A stretch of 64,000 bases of DNA from Parabacteroides massiliensis (GCF_900155425.1 NZ_LT700189.1:737787-801786), one strand, 5' to 3'. Shown: positions 19,295 through 28,918, counted from the first letter of the stretch. Notes: generated from the letters alone by a model not told the origin. Program-made: numbers and translations.

Positions 19295-19687
19295 ATGTTG
19301 TTCATATTATCTCTGATCTGCCTGTTCGTGCAGGAAGGGAAGATTGCAACCGAAGAAAACAGCGCATCCCCCTTACCTTCCGCCGTCGTGGCAATCCTTG
19401 ACAGGTTGCCGGATTCCGGTACAGAGCAGGAACAGCTCGATTACGGAAAAATATCCCGGTTCTCATGTATCGGGCTTTGCGTGGCGCCCCGTTCACAGGT
19501 CTTGCAGGAGAACTACAAACGGCTGGCAAAAACAGTGTCCAGGCAGTTTGAAGTGTTTCTGCAAAAAGAACAAGACTTGCTCAACAAAACTTCCGAGACT
19601 TTACGAATCGTACAATCCTTAAAATTCTCTTCTCTCCGCATACGTGCAGGCCATTGGGTCTACACACTCCGAAAAATTATTATTTAG
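19295..19687 (+). CDS. Hypothetical small exported protein
   Basis: About 130 residues, not recognised. The start is taken as ATG 19295, which gives a signal-peptide-like N-terminus (MLFILSLICLFVQEG). Further ATG codons upstream fall in the pepP terminator. The rest holds a region with two Cys (FSCIGLCVAP) and a coiled-coil-like helix (LQENYKRLAKTVSRQFEVFL). The codon choice is similar to neighbouring genes, but no family is evident, so it could be a spurious frame. It lies 88 bp before the gamma-like subunit gene. Confidence 0.4.
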   Translation: MLFILSLICLFVQEGKIATEENSASPLPSAVVAILDRLPDSGTEQEQLDYGKISRFSCIGLCVAPRSQVLQENYKRLAKTVSRQFEVFLQKEQDLLNKTSETLRIVQSLKFSSLRIRAGHWVYTLRKIII

Positions 19688-19775
19688 CACTCTCCGGGAA
19701 CTTGGTGATTTTACGTTACTTCCGGCATTTGCACCGGGAGCAGAATTGTTATTCGTTTATTTTAATCAAGAATTT

Positions 19776-20216
19776 ATGTTAAGTCTATTCATTTCTACGC
19801 TGGAGATGATGGGCCTTACCTTTGTCATCGGCCTTTTTGTCGCCGGTGTCATCAAAGGTATTGCTTTCTGGGCCGACTCCCTGGAATATCATCACTCGCA
19901 TGCTGCCGAACTGGCGCAATTCAACAAAATAAACAAGCTCCGTGTCAAGCTCGGTGAACTGTTAGGCCTTGTTTCTCCCGAAGGGACAGAGCAACTCGAC
20001 GACGAACGCGAAGACTTCGCAAGAGGCGAGAATCCGGATCTGGCCAATATGAGGCCTGAAGGCTACTATCATGGTGTCAGCCACGGAATATCGCAACTCA
20101 ACTTGATCGACTATTACTACCCTCATGACAGCCACTTCATGCATCTGAAAAAGAAAGGACAGATCATGAAGAAACGAAACTCAAATAAAAACAAATCTCT
20201 TTCTCCTGAAGAATAA
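19776..20216 (+). CDS. Small membrane protein, probable gamma-like partner of a Na+-decarboxylase
   Basis: A 146-residue protein from ATG 19776. One N-terminal membrane helix (LEMMGLTFVIGLFVAGVIKG) is followed by a long, charged, His-rich cytoplasmic tail (HHSH, YYHGVSHGIS, YYYPHDSHFMHL). The first 25 residues resemble the gamma (OadG/MmdD-like) subunits of sodium-translocating decarboxylases, which anchor the complex. In OadG the C-terminal His residues bind zinc, consistent with the His clusters here. It lies 18 bp before the beta subunit, the expected partner. No full match to OadG can be claimed from the sequence. Confidence 0.5.
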   Translation: MLSLFISTLEMMGLTFVIGLFVAGVIKGIAFWADSLEYHHSHAAELAQFNKINKLRVKLGELLGLVSPEGTEQLDDEREDFARGENPDLANMRPEGYYHGVSHGISQLNLIDYYYPHDSHFMHLKKKGQIMKKRNSNKNKSLSPEE

Positions 20217-20234
20217 AAAAACGTAACTGGCAAT

Positions 20235-21449
20235 ATGGAAAATATAGATTTCTTAGGACTGTTCCAAGGTTTTGGGACAATGGTGGCCGGTGGATGGCTA
20301 TTGGCTGCGGCCCGTATATTTCTGATCTTTTTAGGTGGGTTACTGGTCTATCTGGGTTGGAAAAATGTGCTCGAACCGATGGTTATGATCCCGATGGGAT
20401 TAGGTATGATCGCAATCAATTGCGGTACGCTGATTATGCCGGGCGGTACATTGGGCAACCTTTTCCTAGACCCGATGCTTTCCGACACGGACGAATTGAT
20501 GAACGTCATGCAGATCGACTTCCTGCAACCGGTCTATACGCTGACATTCAGCAACGGATTGATAGCCTGTTTTGTGTTTATGGGAATCGGTACGCTGCTG
20601 GACGTCGGCTACCTGTTGCAAAAACCGTTTGCAAGCCTGTTCCTGGCACTGTGTGCCGAACTGGGTACATTCCTGACTCTCCCGATTGCCTCCGCCATCG
20701 GTTTGAATTTGGAAGAAAGCGCCTCCGTAGCTATGGTTGGAGGAGCCGACGGCCCGATGGTATTGTTCACTTCACTCGTGCTGGCCAAGCATCTGTTCGT
20801 GCCGATCACGGTAGTTGCCTATCTCTATCTCGGACTTACCTACGGAGGCTATCCGTATCTGGTGAAACTACTGATTCCAAAACGCCTGCGTGCAATCAAG
20901 ATGACGACAAAAAAGGCGCCCAAAACCTATGATGCCAAAGTAAAGCTGGCTTTTTCCGTAATCTTATGCGCGGTGCTGTGTTTTCTGTTTCCAGTTGCTT
21001 CCCCGCTGTTCTTCTCCCTGTTTCTGGGTGTTGCGATCCGCGAATCCGGCATGAAGCATATTTATGATTTCGTCAGCGGTCCGCTTCTGTATGGTTCGAC
21101 TTTCATGTTGGGCCTGCTGTTGGGAGTCCTTTGCGACGCCAAGCTATTGCTCGATCCGAAAATCTTGAAACTCCTGGTCTTGGGTATCGCAGCTTTATTA
21201 TTGTCCGGCATCGGTGGTATCATTGGTGGATATGTCATGTATTTCATCAAGAAAGGCAATTATAATCCGGTGATCGGCATCGCAGCCGTAAGTTGCGTAC
21301 CGACCACGGCCAAGGTGGCGCAGAAATTGGTCAGCAAGGAGAACCCCGATTCCTTCATTTTGGGAGACGCTTTAGGCGCCAACATCTCCGGTGTTATCAC
21401 TTCTGCCATCATCACAGGTATCTATATAACGCTTATTCCATATCTATGA
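20235..21449 (+). CDS. oadB: Sodium ion-translocating decarboxylase, beta subunit
   Basis: A 404-residue polytopic inner-membrane protein with about 9 to 11 hydrophobic segments. The signature GGADGPMVLFTSLVLA carries the Asp of the sodium channel. The C-terminal repeat, with GDALGANISGVITSAIITG, is also typical of OadB/MmdB/GcdB. The beta subunit couples biotin-linked decarboxylation of oxaloacetate, methylmalonyl-CoA or glutaconyl-CoA to sodium export. No alpha (carboxyltransferase) or biotin-carrier gene is adjacent, so the specificity is unknown; oadB is a family label. The preceding small membrane protein may be its gamma-like partner. Confidence 0.9.
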   Translation: MENIDFLGLFQGFGTMVAGGWLLAAARIFLIFLGGLLVYLGWKNVLEPMVMIPMGLGMIAINCGTLIMPGGTLGNLFLDPMLSDTDELMNVMQIDFLQPVYTLTFSNGLIACFVFMGIGTLLDVGYLLQKPFASLFLALCAELGTFLTLPIASAIGLNLEESASVAMVGGADGPMVLFTSLVLAKHLFVPITVVAYLYLGLTYGGYPYLVKLLIPKRLRAIKMTTKKAPKTYDAKVKLAFSVILCAVLCFLFPVASPLFFSLFLGVAIRESGMKHIYDFVSGPLLYGSTFMLGLLLGVLCDAKLLLDPKILKLLVLGIAALLLSGIGGIIGGYVMYFIKKGNYNPVIGIAAVSCVPTTAKVAQKLVSKENPDSFILGDALGANISGVITSAIITGIYITLIPYL

Positions 21450-21526
21450 TAAAGCGGTATTATTTTAGGAAAACACTTTTTAGTTAAAAGAATTATTCGT
21501 TTCTTCGCCTTACAATTACAATAAGT

Positions 21527-22753
21527 ATGGAACAAAAAGACGAAATAATACTGATAAACATAAATGGCACGGATCGTCCGGGAGTGACTGCCGCCCTAAC
21601 CGAGATACTGGCCCAGAATAATGCGGTTATTCTGGACATCGGTCAGGCAGACATCCATAGCAATCTCTCCTTGGGCATCTTGTTTCAAAGTAGCGAAGGC
21701 AATTCGGGAAATATCCTGAAAGAGCTGCTCTTCAAAAGCTATGAACTCGATGTGAACATCCGTTTCAACCCCATCACCGAAGAGGCTTATAACCAATGGG
21801 TCTCCATGCAAGGCAAGAACCGGTATATCATAACGATCCTGGGGCGGAAACTGACTGCCCGGCAGATTGCCGGCGTTACGCGCATTGTTGCCGACCAGGA
21901 TATGAACATCGACGACATCAAACGCCTGACAGGACGTATCCCTTTGGACGAGAATGCCCGTACGCCGAAAGCCAGTGTGGAATTTTCCGTACGCGGTACG
22001 CCGAGGGATAAGGAACAGATGAAGGCCGACTTCATGAAACTTTCCGCCGAACAGGAGATGGATATCTCTTTTCAGGAAGAAAGTATGTTCCGACGCATGC
22101 GCCGCCTGATCTGCTTCGATATGGATTCGACACTGATCGAAACGGAGGTGATCGATGAACTGGCCATCCGGGCCGGTGTCGGCGACCAGGTGAAAGCCAT
22201 TACCGAAGCAGCCATGCGGGGAGAAATCGACTTCTGTGAAAGTTTCCGCCAACGTTGTGCTTTGTTGAAGGGCCTGGATGTTTCCGTTATGCAGGAAATA
22301 GCCGAGAATCTGCCGATTACCGAAGGGGTGGACCGCTTGATGCGTATATTGAAAAAGGTAGGTTTCAAGATTGCAATCCTTTCCGGTGGCTTTACCTATT
22401 TCGGCAACTATCTGAAACAGAAATACAACATCGACTATGTCTATGCCAACGAACTTGAAGTGGAGAACGGAAAACTGACCGGGCGCCATGTCGGCGACAT
22501 AGTGGACGGGAAACGCAAAGCGGAACTGCTCCGCCTCATTGCGCAAGTCGAGAACGTGGATATCCGCCAGACGGTCGCTGTCGGAGACGGTGCCAACGAC
22601 TTGCCGATGATCAGTATTGCCGGTCTCGGAATCGCTTTCCACGCCAAGCCGAAAGTAAAGGCTACGGCCAAACAGTCCATTTCAACGATCGGGCTGGACG
22701 GTATCCTGTACTTCTTGGGCTACAAAGATTCCTATCTGGATGAAAGAATGTGA
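21527..22753 (+). CDS. serB: Phosphoserine phosphatase with N-terminal ACT domains
   Basis: A 408-residue enzyme for the last step of serine synthesis. The first 170 residues hold two ACT-like repeats (ILININGTDRPGVTAALTE and YIITILGRKLTARQIAGV), which may bind serine as feedback inhibitor. The HAD phosphatase part starts with FDMDSTLIETEVIDELA (DxDxT nucleophile), then ILSGGFTYFGNYLK (motif II Ser) and TVAVGDGANDLPMIS (motif IV). It is cytosolic and stands apart from oadB by 77 bp. Confidence 0.95.
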   Translation: MEQKDEIILININGTDRPGVTAALTEILAQNNAVILDIGQADIHSNLSLGILFQSSEGNSGNILKELLFKSYELDVNIRFNPITEEAYNQWVSMQGKNRYIITILGRKLTARQIAGVTRIVADQDMNIDDIKRLTGRIPLDENARTPKASVEFSVRGTPRDKEQMKADFMKLSAEQEMDISFQEESMFRRMRRLICFDMDSTLIETEVIDELAIRAGVGDQVKAITEAAMRGEIDFCESFRQRCALLKGLDVSVMQEIAENLPITEGVDRLMRILKKVGFKIAILSGGFTYFGNYLKQKYNIDYVYANELEVENGKLTGRHVGDIVDGKRKAELLRLIAQVENVDIRQTVAVGDGANDLPMISIAGLGIAFHAKPKVKATAKQSISTIGLDGILYFLGYKDSYLDERM

Positions 22754-22812
22754 AATCGATTTATGATGTATAATTATTATATAGGCATAAATCATAAATC
22801 ATAAATAGTAAA

Positions 22813-23115
22813 ATGATCAGACACATCGTAATGTTCAAATTGAAGGAGTTTGCAACTCCGGCCGATAAACAGGCCAAAATGCAGGAAATCAAAACGGGAT
22901 TAGAAGCATTGATCGACAAAATTGACGTATTGCGCATGATCCGCGTAGATTTTAACGTAAACCCGGCAGAGACATGGGATATCATCCTGACTACGGAGCT
23001 GGACACACTTGAAGATGTCAGCACGTATGCCAACCATCCCGAACATGTAGCCGTAGCCAAAGGCATCATCGGTCCCGTCAAGGCAGACAGGGCTTGCGTC
23101 GATTATGAATATTAA
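22813..23115 (+). CDS. Dabb (stress-responsive alpha/beta barrel) domain protein
   Basis: A 100-residue protein of the Dabb family. It begins IRHIVMFKLKEFATPA, ends with STYANHPEHVAVAKGII and keeps the conserved His residues (IRHIV, NHPEHVAV). Such proteins form ferredoxin-like dimeric barrels; bacterial members are mostly uncharacterised. The next gene can start inside its end (an ATG at 23105 overlaps), so the two are probably co-transcribed. Confidence 0.9.
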   Translation: MIRHIVMFKLKEFATPADKQAKMQEIKTGLEALIDKIDVLRMIRVDFNVNPAETWDIILTTELDTLEDVSTYANHPEHVAVAKGIIGPVKADRACVDYEY

Positions 23116-23131
23116 AAACAAAGGATTCCAC

Positions 23132-23605
23132 ATGAAAGACATCGATATTGAGGAACGAGCGAACCGGGCGACTCGAAATTTCGAAGCAGGTTATAATTGT
23201 GCACAATCTGTCTTTCTGGCTTACTCGGATGTCTTTGATTTGGATATGGAGACAGCCAAGAAGATATCTGTCTCTTTTGGAGGGGGTGTAGGCCGTATGC
23301 GTGAGATTTGCGGAACAGTCAGTGCAATGGCTATGCTGGCGGGATTCAAATATCCGGTTTTGGATATCACCGATCAGGAAGCCCGCACCAGAAATTATGC
23401 GATGGTGCAGAAAATGGCTGATATATTTAAGGAAAAGCACGGGACGATCATCTGTCGCCAGCTTTTGCCGCCTGAAGACGCAGCAGCCACAACACCGGCA
23501 CCCGCCGCCCGTACACAAGAATATTATCAGAAGCGGCCCTGTAGAAGATTTATTGAAGATTCGGCCCGCATTGCAGGGAAAATGCTGAAAGGTGAATTGG
23601 ATTGA
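23132..23605 (+). CDS. C_GCAxxG_C_C family protein
   Basis: About 157 residues from ATG 23132; the ATG at 23105 is in frame and would overlap the Dabb gene by 11 bp. The family signature is seen as YNCAQSVFLAY, then GGGVGRMREICGTVSAMAMLAG, IICRQLL and RPCRRFIEDSARI, that is, conserved Cys spread over the protein. These are thought to be metal- or redox-active proteins of anaerobes, with unknown reaction. Its stop codon lies in a hairpin shared with the convergent MgtC gene. Confidence 0.9.
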   Translation: MKDIDIEERANRATRNFEAGYNCAQSVFLAYSDVFDLDMETAKKISVSFGGGVGRMREICGTVSAMAMLAGFKYPVLDITDQEARTRNYAMVQKMADIFKEKHGTIICRQLLPPEDAAATTPAPAARTQEYYQKRPCRRFIEDSARIAGKMLKGELD

Positions 23606-23623
23606 TGGCTTATGCCATCAATC
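23600..23623. terminator. Shared hairpin between convergent genes
   Basis: GATTGATGGC (23600-23609), TTAT loop, GCCATCAATC (23614-23623): a perfect 10-bp stem. The stem holds the TGA of the C_GCAxxG gene and the loop holds the TAA of the MgtC gene (23610-23612, minus). There is no U-run, so it may be a weak bidirectional terminator or a 3' end stabiliser. Confidence 0.5.
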
Positions 23624-24314
23624 TGATTTGTGTAACAATACCCAAACTCCGTATTTCGTTGAATAAGTTCGTATAAGAGGAAATTGCTTTTACGTTCACT
23701 TTGTATGTGATAACGGACCGGTCCTCTTTATAAAATGTTTCGAAAGAAACACTCACGATAAAAACGCCCTTACTTTCCAATATTTTACGGACAGCCTTTA
23801 AATCGGGTGTTGCCGTAGAGCAAGTAATAGTCAGTATCTTATTGACGCCATTCAGGAACATTCTTCTCTCCAAACGTTCCAAACTGACCAGTATGAAAAG
23901 TGTTATGACAGTCGCCATAGCAGCCGGAATATACATTCCGGCTCCTACAGCCAAACCTATTACCGCCATTACCCAGATACAAGCCGCCGTAGTCAGTCCA
24001 TGCACACTCCCGTGGCTTTGGATAATTGCTCCCGCTCCGAGGAAACCGATACCCGAAAGCACTTGTGCCGCAATACGTCCCGGATCGCCATTCAAGAAAT
24101 TGGGATAACATTGAGGAATCCAAATAGAGACCAGCATGGCTGCTGTCGAACCCATACAGATCAACGTAAAGGTTCGCATACCCGCTTCCCGTCTCCTGAA
24201 CTGGCGTTCTATCCCGATGACAGCTCCCAGGAAGAAACTGATCAACAACTTTACGGCTGCCGTATAGGGGGTAATAACCGTGTTTTGTAATATGTCGTTT
24301 ATCTGTTCTAACAT
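23610..24314 (-). CDS. MgtC/SapB family membrane protein
   Basis: A 234-residue protein from the ATG at 24314; a TTG eight codons upstream is in frame. Four to five membrane helices lie in the first 150 residues. The MgtC core is AVIGIERQFRRREAGMRTFTLICMGS, AAQVLSGIGFLGAGAII and GLTTAACIWVMAVIGLAVG. A C-terminal ACT-like cytoplasmic domain follows (VSVSFETFYKEDRSVITYKVNV). MgtC proteins modulate magnesium homeostasis and F-ATPase in pathogens; in gut commensals the role is mostly unknown. It is convergent with the C_GCAxxG gene. Confidence 0.9.
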   Translation of the reverse strand: MLEQINDILQNTVITPYTAAVKLLISFFLGAVIGIERQFRRREAGMRTFTLICMGSTAAMLVSIWIPQCYPNFLNGDPGRIAAQVLSGIGFLGAGAIIQSHGSVHGLTTAACIWVMAVIGLAVGAGMYIPAAMATVITLFILVSLERLERRMFLNGVNKILTITCSTATPDLKAVRKILESKGVFIVSVSFETFYKEDRSVITYKVNVKAISSYTNLFNEIRSLGIVTQIRLMA

Positions 24315-24358
24315 ACTTATTGCTTTAGTAACATGCAAATATAAATATATTTGTTTGA

Positions 24359-26518
24359 TTACTTGACCTCTGTAATTTCAATCACATGACTATTGGTCGG
24401 CCGGCTTGAAAATACAGGAATGCCGACATTCATCAAGAACTCTCCGGAGAACGTTTTGCCATTGCAGGACAATCTGGATTGCGTACCCGGAACCAGGTTG
24501 ATTTCCTTCAGCTCGTAACGGGCGTCCTTCTTCAACCCCTGTAAACGAAGAGATTGCATCGGCTCTGCATATCTCGGATGGATATCGAAGGCAAACAAGA
24601 CTGCCTTGTCCGCATTGCCGTTGGCATACATAACGGCAGCGTGTTGGTTTTCATAAGGCGAATGCAAACGGTATTGGTCTCCGTCCATAATAACATCGTT
24701 CAGGCGTTTGAAGTTAGCCACAGCCTCCTTGCAATATTGCTGGTCCGCCTGGCTCATTTCATAGACACGGATATCGAAACCTAATTTACACATACTGGCT
24801 ACATCCGTACGGAACTTGACCGACTGTTTTCCCCAACTCGTTACATGGGCAGCCATGCTTTTAGCCGGGAAGAAGTGAGAATACCCCCATTGGATATAGA
24901 TGCGCTCTACGGCATCCGTATTATCGCTCGGCCAGAACTCAGTGAAATACTTCAACGCTTCATAGTCGCAACGGCCACCACCACCGGAACACAGCATCAT
25001 CGGCAGATTCGGATATTTCTGTTTGATCCGTTCCAGCACATTATACAGACCACGTACATACTCGATGTATAAATGGGACTGCTGGTCTTTCAGATACGGA
25101 GAGTAGATATTCGTTATCGGGCTGTTGCAATCCCATTTGAAATAAGCGATACCCGGATATTTCGTCATCAGATTGTCTACCACGCCATATACATAATCCT
25201 GGACTTTCGGATTAGTCAAATCCAAAACCATCTGGTTTCTAAAGTAATACTCGTCACGATTCGGCAAATGGATCACCCAGTCCTTATGTTTCTCATACAA
25301 TTCGCTTTTCGGGCTTACCATTTCCGGCTCGATCCACAAACCGAACTTAATGCCTCTGTCCGTTGCTTCCTTCACCAGCTTTCCGATACCGTTAGGCAAC
25401 TTGGTCACGGTCTCTTCCCAGTCTCCCAAGCCCTGATGGTCACTGCTGCGAGGATATTTATTGGCAAACCAACCATCGTCAAGCAGGAACATGTCGACTC
25501 CCAAAGCGACGGCTTCATCCATAATATTCACCAACTTGTCTTCGTTAAAGTCAAAATAGGTCGCTTCCCAATTGTTCAGCAATGTCATACGGGATTTCTC
25601 TCCGTCTTTCAACTGATGCTTGCGTGCCCAACGTTGGAAATCGCGGCTGGCCTTGCCTTTCCCTTCCGTGCTGTAGGTGAAAATAAATTCCGGCGTGCGA
25701 AACACTTCGTTCGGTTTCAGCGAGTATTCCGAAGCATACGGGTTGATGCCGGAAAGGATGCGCAGGCCGTTCTCGTTGTCCACTTCGAACGTGAAACGGT
25801 AATTACCTGTCCATCCGATAGTTCCGAATAATACATTCCCCACGTTCTCCTCCGCTTTTCTGTCCAGGGCAAGCAAAAAGAACGGAGAACAAAACATGTT
25901 GGAACGGCTTCCCAATTTGGTGTCCAACATCTTTTTGCCGAAAGTCAGTTCGGTTTCCTTCATATTGACTTCATGTGCCCAATCTCCTGCAAATTCGGTC
26001 AGAAAATACTTGCTGCCGTTCAAATGCAACAAAGAGGAAGCATAGTTGTAAAGGGTTACGGGCTTCTTCTCCTGATGTGAAATCTCGGCATATTCCTTGA
26101 TGATGTTTTCCTTTGGATAAGCGATGAAATGCAACTTCACTTCGACCGGGTATTTATCATCTTTCAAAAGGATTACCGTCTCGTTAACTCCCGGCTGAAG
26201 CTGTTTGCTTTCGTGGGAGACGTATTTCAGGAGCAGGGACGGGTTGCCGTCATTATGCAAAACACGGATGGCAGGTTCGAAATAATCTTCCATACCATGT
26301 GTCAGATAGGCTTCATTTCCGAGAGGTAATTGTGCAATATCCGAATCAAATGACAGTTTTTGTCCCAGATAAGATTGATACAAACGACCATTTTTATCAT
26401 CAACCTTATAAATAAGGCTAATGTCATCGGTCGTAATTGGAATCACAGTTTTTCCATTTGCATTCAGCGTTGCTGATATCGCTATTAGACATAGCAAAAA
26501 AAGATGTCTGATCTTCAT
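24359..26518 (-). CDS. Alpha-galactosidase, GH36 family
   Basis: A 719-residue glycoside hydrolase with a signal peptide (MKIRHLFLLCLIAISATLNA), so it acts in the periplasm or is anchored outside. The catalytic nucleophile is the Asp in FKWDCNSPIT (about residue 463) and the acid/base Asp is in FWPSDNTDAVERI (about 532). MFLLDDGWFANKYP and GLWIEPEMVSPKS are typical substrate-binding blocks. It removes alpha-1,6-galactose, as in melibiose, raffinose or galactomannan. No SusC/SusD pair is nearby, so it is a stand-alone enzyme here. A -7 box TATCTTTG lies on the minus strand (26587-26580). Confidence 0.93.
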   Translation of the reverse strand: MKIRHLFLLCLIAISATLNANGKTVIPITTDDISLIYKVDDKNGRLYQSYLGQKLSFDSDIAQLPLGNEAYLTHGMEDYFEPAIRVLHNDGNPSLLLKYVSHESKQLQPGVNETVILLKDDKYPVEVKLHFIAYPKENIIKEYAEISHQEKKPVTLYNYASSLLHLNGSKYFLTEFAGDWAHEVNMKETELTFGKKMLDTKLGSRSNMFCSPFFLLALDRKAEENVGNVLFGTIGWTGNYRFTFEVDNENGLRILSGINPYASEYSLKPNEVFRTPEFIFTYSTEGKGKASRDFQRWARKHQLKDGEKSRMTLLNNWEATYFDFNEDKLVNIMDEAVALGVDMFLLDDGWFANKYPRSSDHQGLGDWEETVTKLPNGIGKLVKEATDRGIKFGLWIEPEMVSPKSELYEKHKDWVIHLPNRDEYYFRNQMVLDLTNPKVQDYVYGVVDNLMTKYPGIAYFKWDCNSPITNIYSPYLKDQQSHLYIEYVRGLYNVLERIKQKYPNLPMMLCSGGGGRCDYEALKYFTEFWPSDNTDAVERIYIQWGYSHFFPAKSMAAHVTSWGKQSVKFRTDVASMCKLGFDIRVYEMSQADQQYCKEAVANFKRLNDVIMDGDQYRLHSPYENQHAAVMYANGNADKAVLFAFDIHPRYAEPMQSLRLQGLKKDARYELKEINLVPGTQSRLSCNGKTFSGEFLMNVGIPVFSSRPTNSHVIEITEVK

Positions 26519-26635
26519 GTTTTTCTTCTACAATTTATTAAATAGATATTACAATTCCAAGGTTTATTTTATTTACGAACAAAGATATTATAATTATTGG
26601 AATAATAATGTTCCAAGAAATAAAAAAACACAATA

Positions 26636-26680
26636 AAAAAGCCGGTAAAACGCATAAAATAAGTCGTTTTACCAGCTTTT
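26636..26680 (-). terminator. Terminator after pyrD
   Basis: AAAAGCCGGTAAAACG pairs with CGTTTTACCAGCTTTT (one mismatch) over a 12- to 13-base loop. On the minus strand it runs into TTTTTTATTG, so it ends the pyrK-pyrD transcript before the galactosidase promoter. Confidence 0.8.
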
Positions 26681-26723
26681 CCTTAATATGTTATTCCGAA
26701 AAGGATTATTTCATCCTTTTTCT

Positions 26724-27635
26724 TTATGCATTCAAAGCTCCGGTCAATTCGCGGACAGACGAAAATCCGTGTCTGTTACAATAATCGTCCATCCCTTCAA
26801 TAACCTTTATGCCAACGGCAGGGTCTATAAAATTGTAGGTTCCGATCTGGATTGCCGTAGCTCCGGCCAGCATGAACTCCACTGCATCTTTCCAGTTTGA
26901 AATACCGCCCAGACCGATAATAGGAATCTTCACCGCCTTATAAGTCTGCCATACCATCCGTAAGGCAACCGGCTTTACACAAGGGCCGGAAAGACCGCCG
27001 GTTATTGTAGATAACACCGGTTTACGCTTCTCCGCGTCAATGGCCATTCCCAGCATGGTATTAATCAATGAAACGGAATCAGCTCCCTCGGCTTCGACCG
27101 CCTTAGCGATCTCCGTGATGTCGGTCACATTAGGGGAAAGTTTTACAATAAGGGTCTTCGGATAAACCTTACGGACAGCCTTCACTACTTCGCTTGCCCC
27201 ACTTGTCGTCACTCCGAAAGCCATGCCTCCCTGCTTTACATTCGGACAGGAAATATTCAGTTCGATAGCCGGTATCTTGTCCAGATCCGCTATCTTTTCA
27301 GCACATTCCACATACGTTTCTACAGAGGAACCGCTTACATTTACAATCATGTTCGTATCGATATCCTTAATCTTCGGATAAATATGATCAACAAAATATT
27401 GTGCTCCTTTATTCTGCAGACCTACTGCATTCAACATTCCCGAAGGGGTTTCCGCCATACGGGGATACAGGTTCCCTTCGCGTGGCTGGATCGTTGTTCC
27501 TTTCACAAAAATACCGCCCAAACGGGAGATATCCATAAAGTCCGAATATTCAATGCCATATCCGAAAGTACCCGATGCCGTCATAACCGGGTTCTTCAAT
27601 TGTAAATTACCGATGTTTACGTTTAATTCAGCCAT
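26724..27635 (-). CDS. pyrD: Dihydroorotate dehydrogenase B, catalytic subunit
   Basis: A 303-residue FMN enzyme that oxidises dihydroorotate to orotate in pyrimidine synthesis. The catalytic Cys is in [14 protein letters not shown]; class 1B enzymes use Cys here where class 2 uses Ser. [22 protein letters not shown] and [28 protein letters not shown] are the FMN and substrate blocks. It needs PyrK for electron transfer to NAD+, and the pyrK gene overlaps its start by 13 bp, so the two form one operon. Confidence 0.95.
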   Translation of the reverse strand: MAELNVNIGNLQLKNPVMTASGTFGYGIEYSDFMDISRLGGIFVKGTTIQPREGNLYPRMAETPSGMLNAVGLQNKGAQYFVDHIYPKIKDIDTNMIVNVSGSSVETYVECAEKIADLDKIPAIELNISCPNVKQGGMAFGVTTSGASEVVKAVRKVYPKTLIVKLSPNVTDITEIAKAVEAEGADSVSLINTMLGMAIDAEKRKPVLSTITGGLSGPCVKPVALRMVWQTYKAVKIPIIGLGGISNWKDAVEFMLAGATAIQIGTYNFIDPAVGIKVIEGMDDYCNRHGFSSVRELTGALNA

Positions 27636-28405
27636 GTCAAATTTTCTATATTAAATACAGGTCCTTCAGTACATACACACACATGATGTTCATCCTTAGT
27701 CTTCTCCACGCAGCATAAACAAGCTCCTATACCACAAGCCATTGTGTTTTCAAGAGATACTTCGCATGCAATAGAGTTTGCGTGAGCATATTTGGCAACA
27801 GCCATCATCATTGGTTTGGGGCCACAAGTGTAAATCTGGTCGAAATGTACATCTTTCAAGATGGAATGATTGGTTACATATCCCTTTTCGCCCAATGAAC
27901 CGTCTTCTGTTGTAACATACACGGTTCCAAACTGTTCGAACTGTTTCAATTGTAACACATCCTCTTTAGAACGGGCTCCCAAAAGGAACGTAGGTGTATA
28001 ACCGGCTTTTTTCAGGATTGCACCCAGGTACAACATCGGAGCCGTCCCGACACCGCCGCCGATCAGCAGAAGTTTCTGTCCTTTATCGGTGGCTGGCAAC
28101 GTGAAACCGTTCCCCAAAGGCAGCATGATATTAATAATATCGCCCGGCTTATACTCGGCCATCCGGCGCGTCCCGTCACCAACTAACTGAACGAGCAACC
28201 ACAGTTCATTTGTCGTTCTGTCAACATAATTAATTGAGATCGGACGACGAAGAAATGTGGTCGGAGAGTTATCCACGCGTACCTGAACGAACTGTCCCGG
28301 CAACATATCCGGCAGGATCTGATCAGATGTTAGTTTAAGCAGGCAGTAATTTTTGTGAAGGTTGCAGTTTTCAGTCACCTTCATGTCAAGCATGTACTTC
28401 TTCAT
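27623..28405 (-). CDS. pyrK: Dihydroorotate dehydrogenase B, electron transfer subunit
   Basis: A 260-residue flavin-iron-sulfur subunit that passes electrons from PyrD to NAD+. The ferredoxin reductase-like part shows [11 protein letters not shown] (FAD) and [16 protein letters not shown] (NAD). The 2Fe-2S cysteines are in [15 protein letters not shown] and the later [10 protein letters not shown]. It is upstream of and overlapping pyrD, the normal order being variable among bacteria. It is read from the minus strand with the XRE regulator 63 bp upstream on the same strand. Confidence 0.95.
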   Translation of the reverse strand: MKKYMLDMKVTENCNLHKNYCLLKLTSDQILPDMLPGQFVQVRVDNSPTTFLRRPISINYVDRTTNELWLLVQLVGDGTRRMAEYKPGDIINIMLPLGNGFTLPATDKGQKLLLIGGGVGTAPMLYLGAILKKAGYTPTFLLGARSKEDVLQLKQFEQFGTVYVTTEDGSLGEKGYVTNHSILKDVHFDQIYTCGPKPMMMAVAKYAHANSIACEVSLENTMACGIGACLCCVEKTKDEHHVCVCTEGPVFNIENLTWLN

Positions 28406-28468
28406 ATAATATGATTAGTCTAATTCTTATACAAAGATACATGAATATGGTATATAAACCAAAGCAAG

Positions 28469-28918
28469 CTATTCTTTCTTGTTCTTTTCAGAAATAAAAG
28501 TGTCAAATGTATTATCGGTATAAAACACCATTATTTTACTTATTTTTCTGGTAGTTGTTTCTTGTTGTATAATATGCTCAACAACAGGCTGTTTGACACT
28601 GTTTACAGGTGTATCAACCCTCATTTCCTTGCGATATTCGAGAGCAACTTGACCTTCGGGCGGATTTATTGCCGTATTCGAGAACAAATCGGGCTGTGTC
28701 AACACATGATCCCGAATCATTTCGCCTTTGCCGAAAAGGAGCCAGTCGGAATCCACATAAGTGAATCGCCCCAGAATCTTTATAAGGACATCCAGACTTA
28801 CATTATTTCTTCCGTTCAAAATATGCGACATTGCTGAACGCTGGATACCGATTGCTTCTGCAAATTTAGAAGGAGTCAAGCCTTCACGTTCCATTATTTG
28901 GGTAATACGTTCTATCAT
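28469..28918 (-). CDS. XRE-type helix-turn-helix regulator
   Basis: A 149-residue protein from ATG 28918; an in-frame upstream extension to 28978 would overlap the operator-like region and is unlikely. Residues about 1-60 are a Cro/C1 helix-turn-helix (LTPSKFAEAIGIQRSAMSHILNGRNNVSLDVLIKIL). The rest is a mostly polar tail with several Pro and Thr (YRKEMRVDTPVNSVKQPVVEH), typical of a family common in Bacteroidales. Palindromes directly upstream (28965-28990) suggest it binds its own promoter. The regulon is unknown. Confidence 0.88.
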   Translation of the reverse strand: MIERITQIMEREGLTPSKFAEAIGIQRSAMSHILNGRNNVSLDVLIKILGRFTYVDSDWLLFGKGEMIRDHVLTQPDLFSNTAINPPEGQVALEYRKEMRVDTPVNSVKQPVVEHIIQQETTTRKISKIMVFYTDNTFDTFISEKNKKE

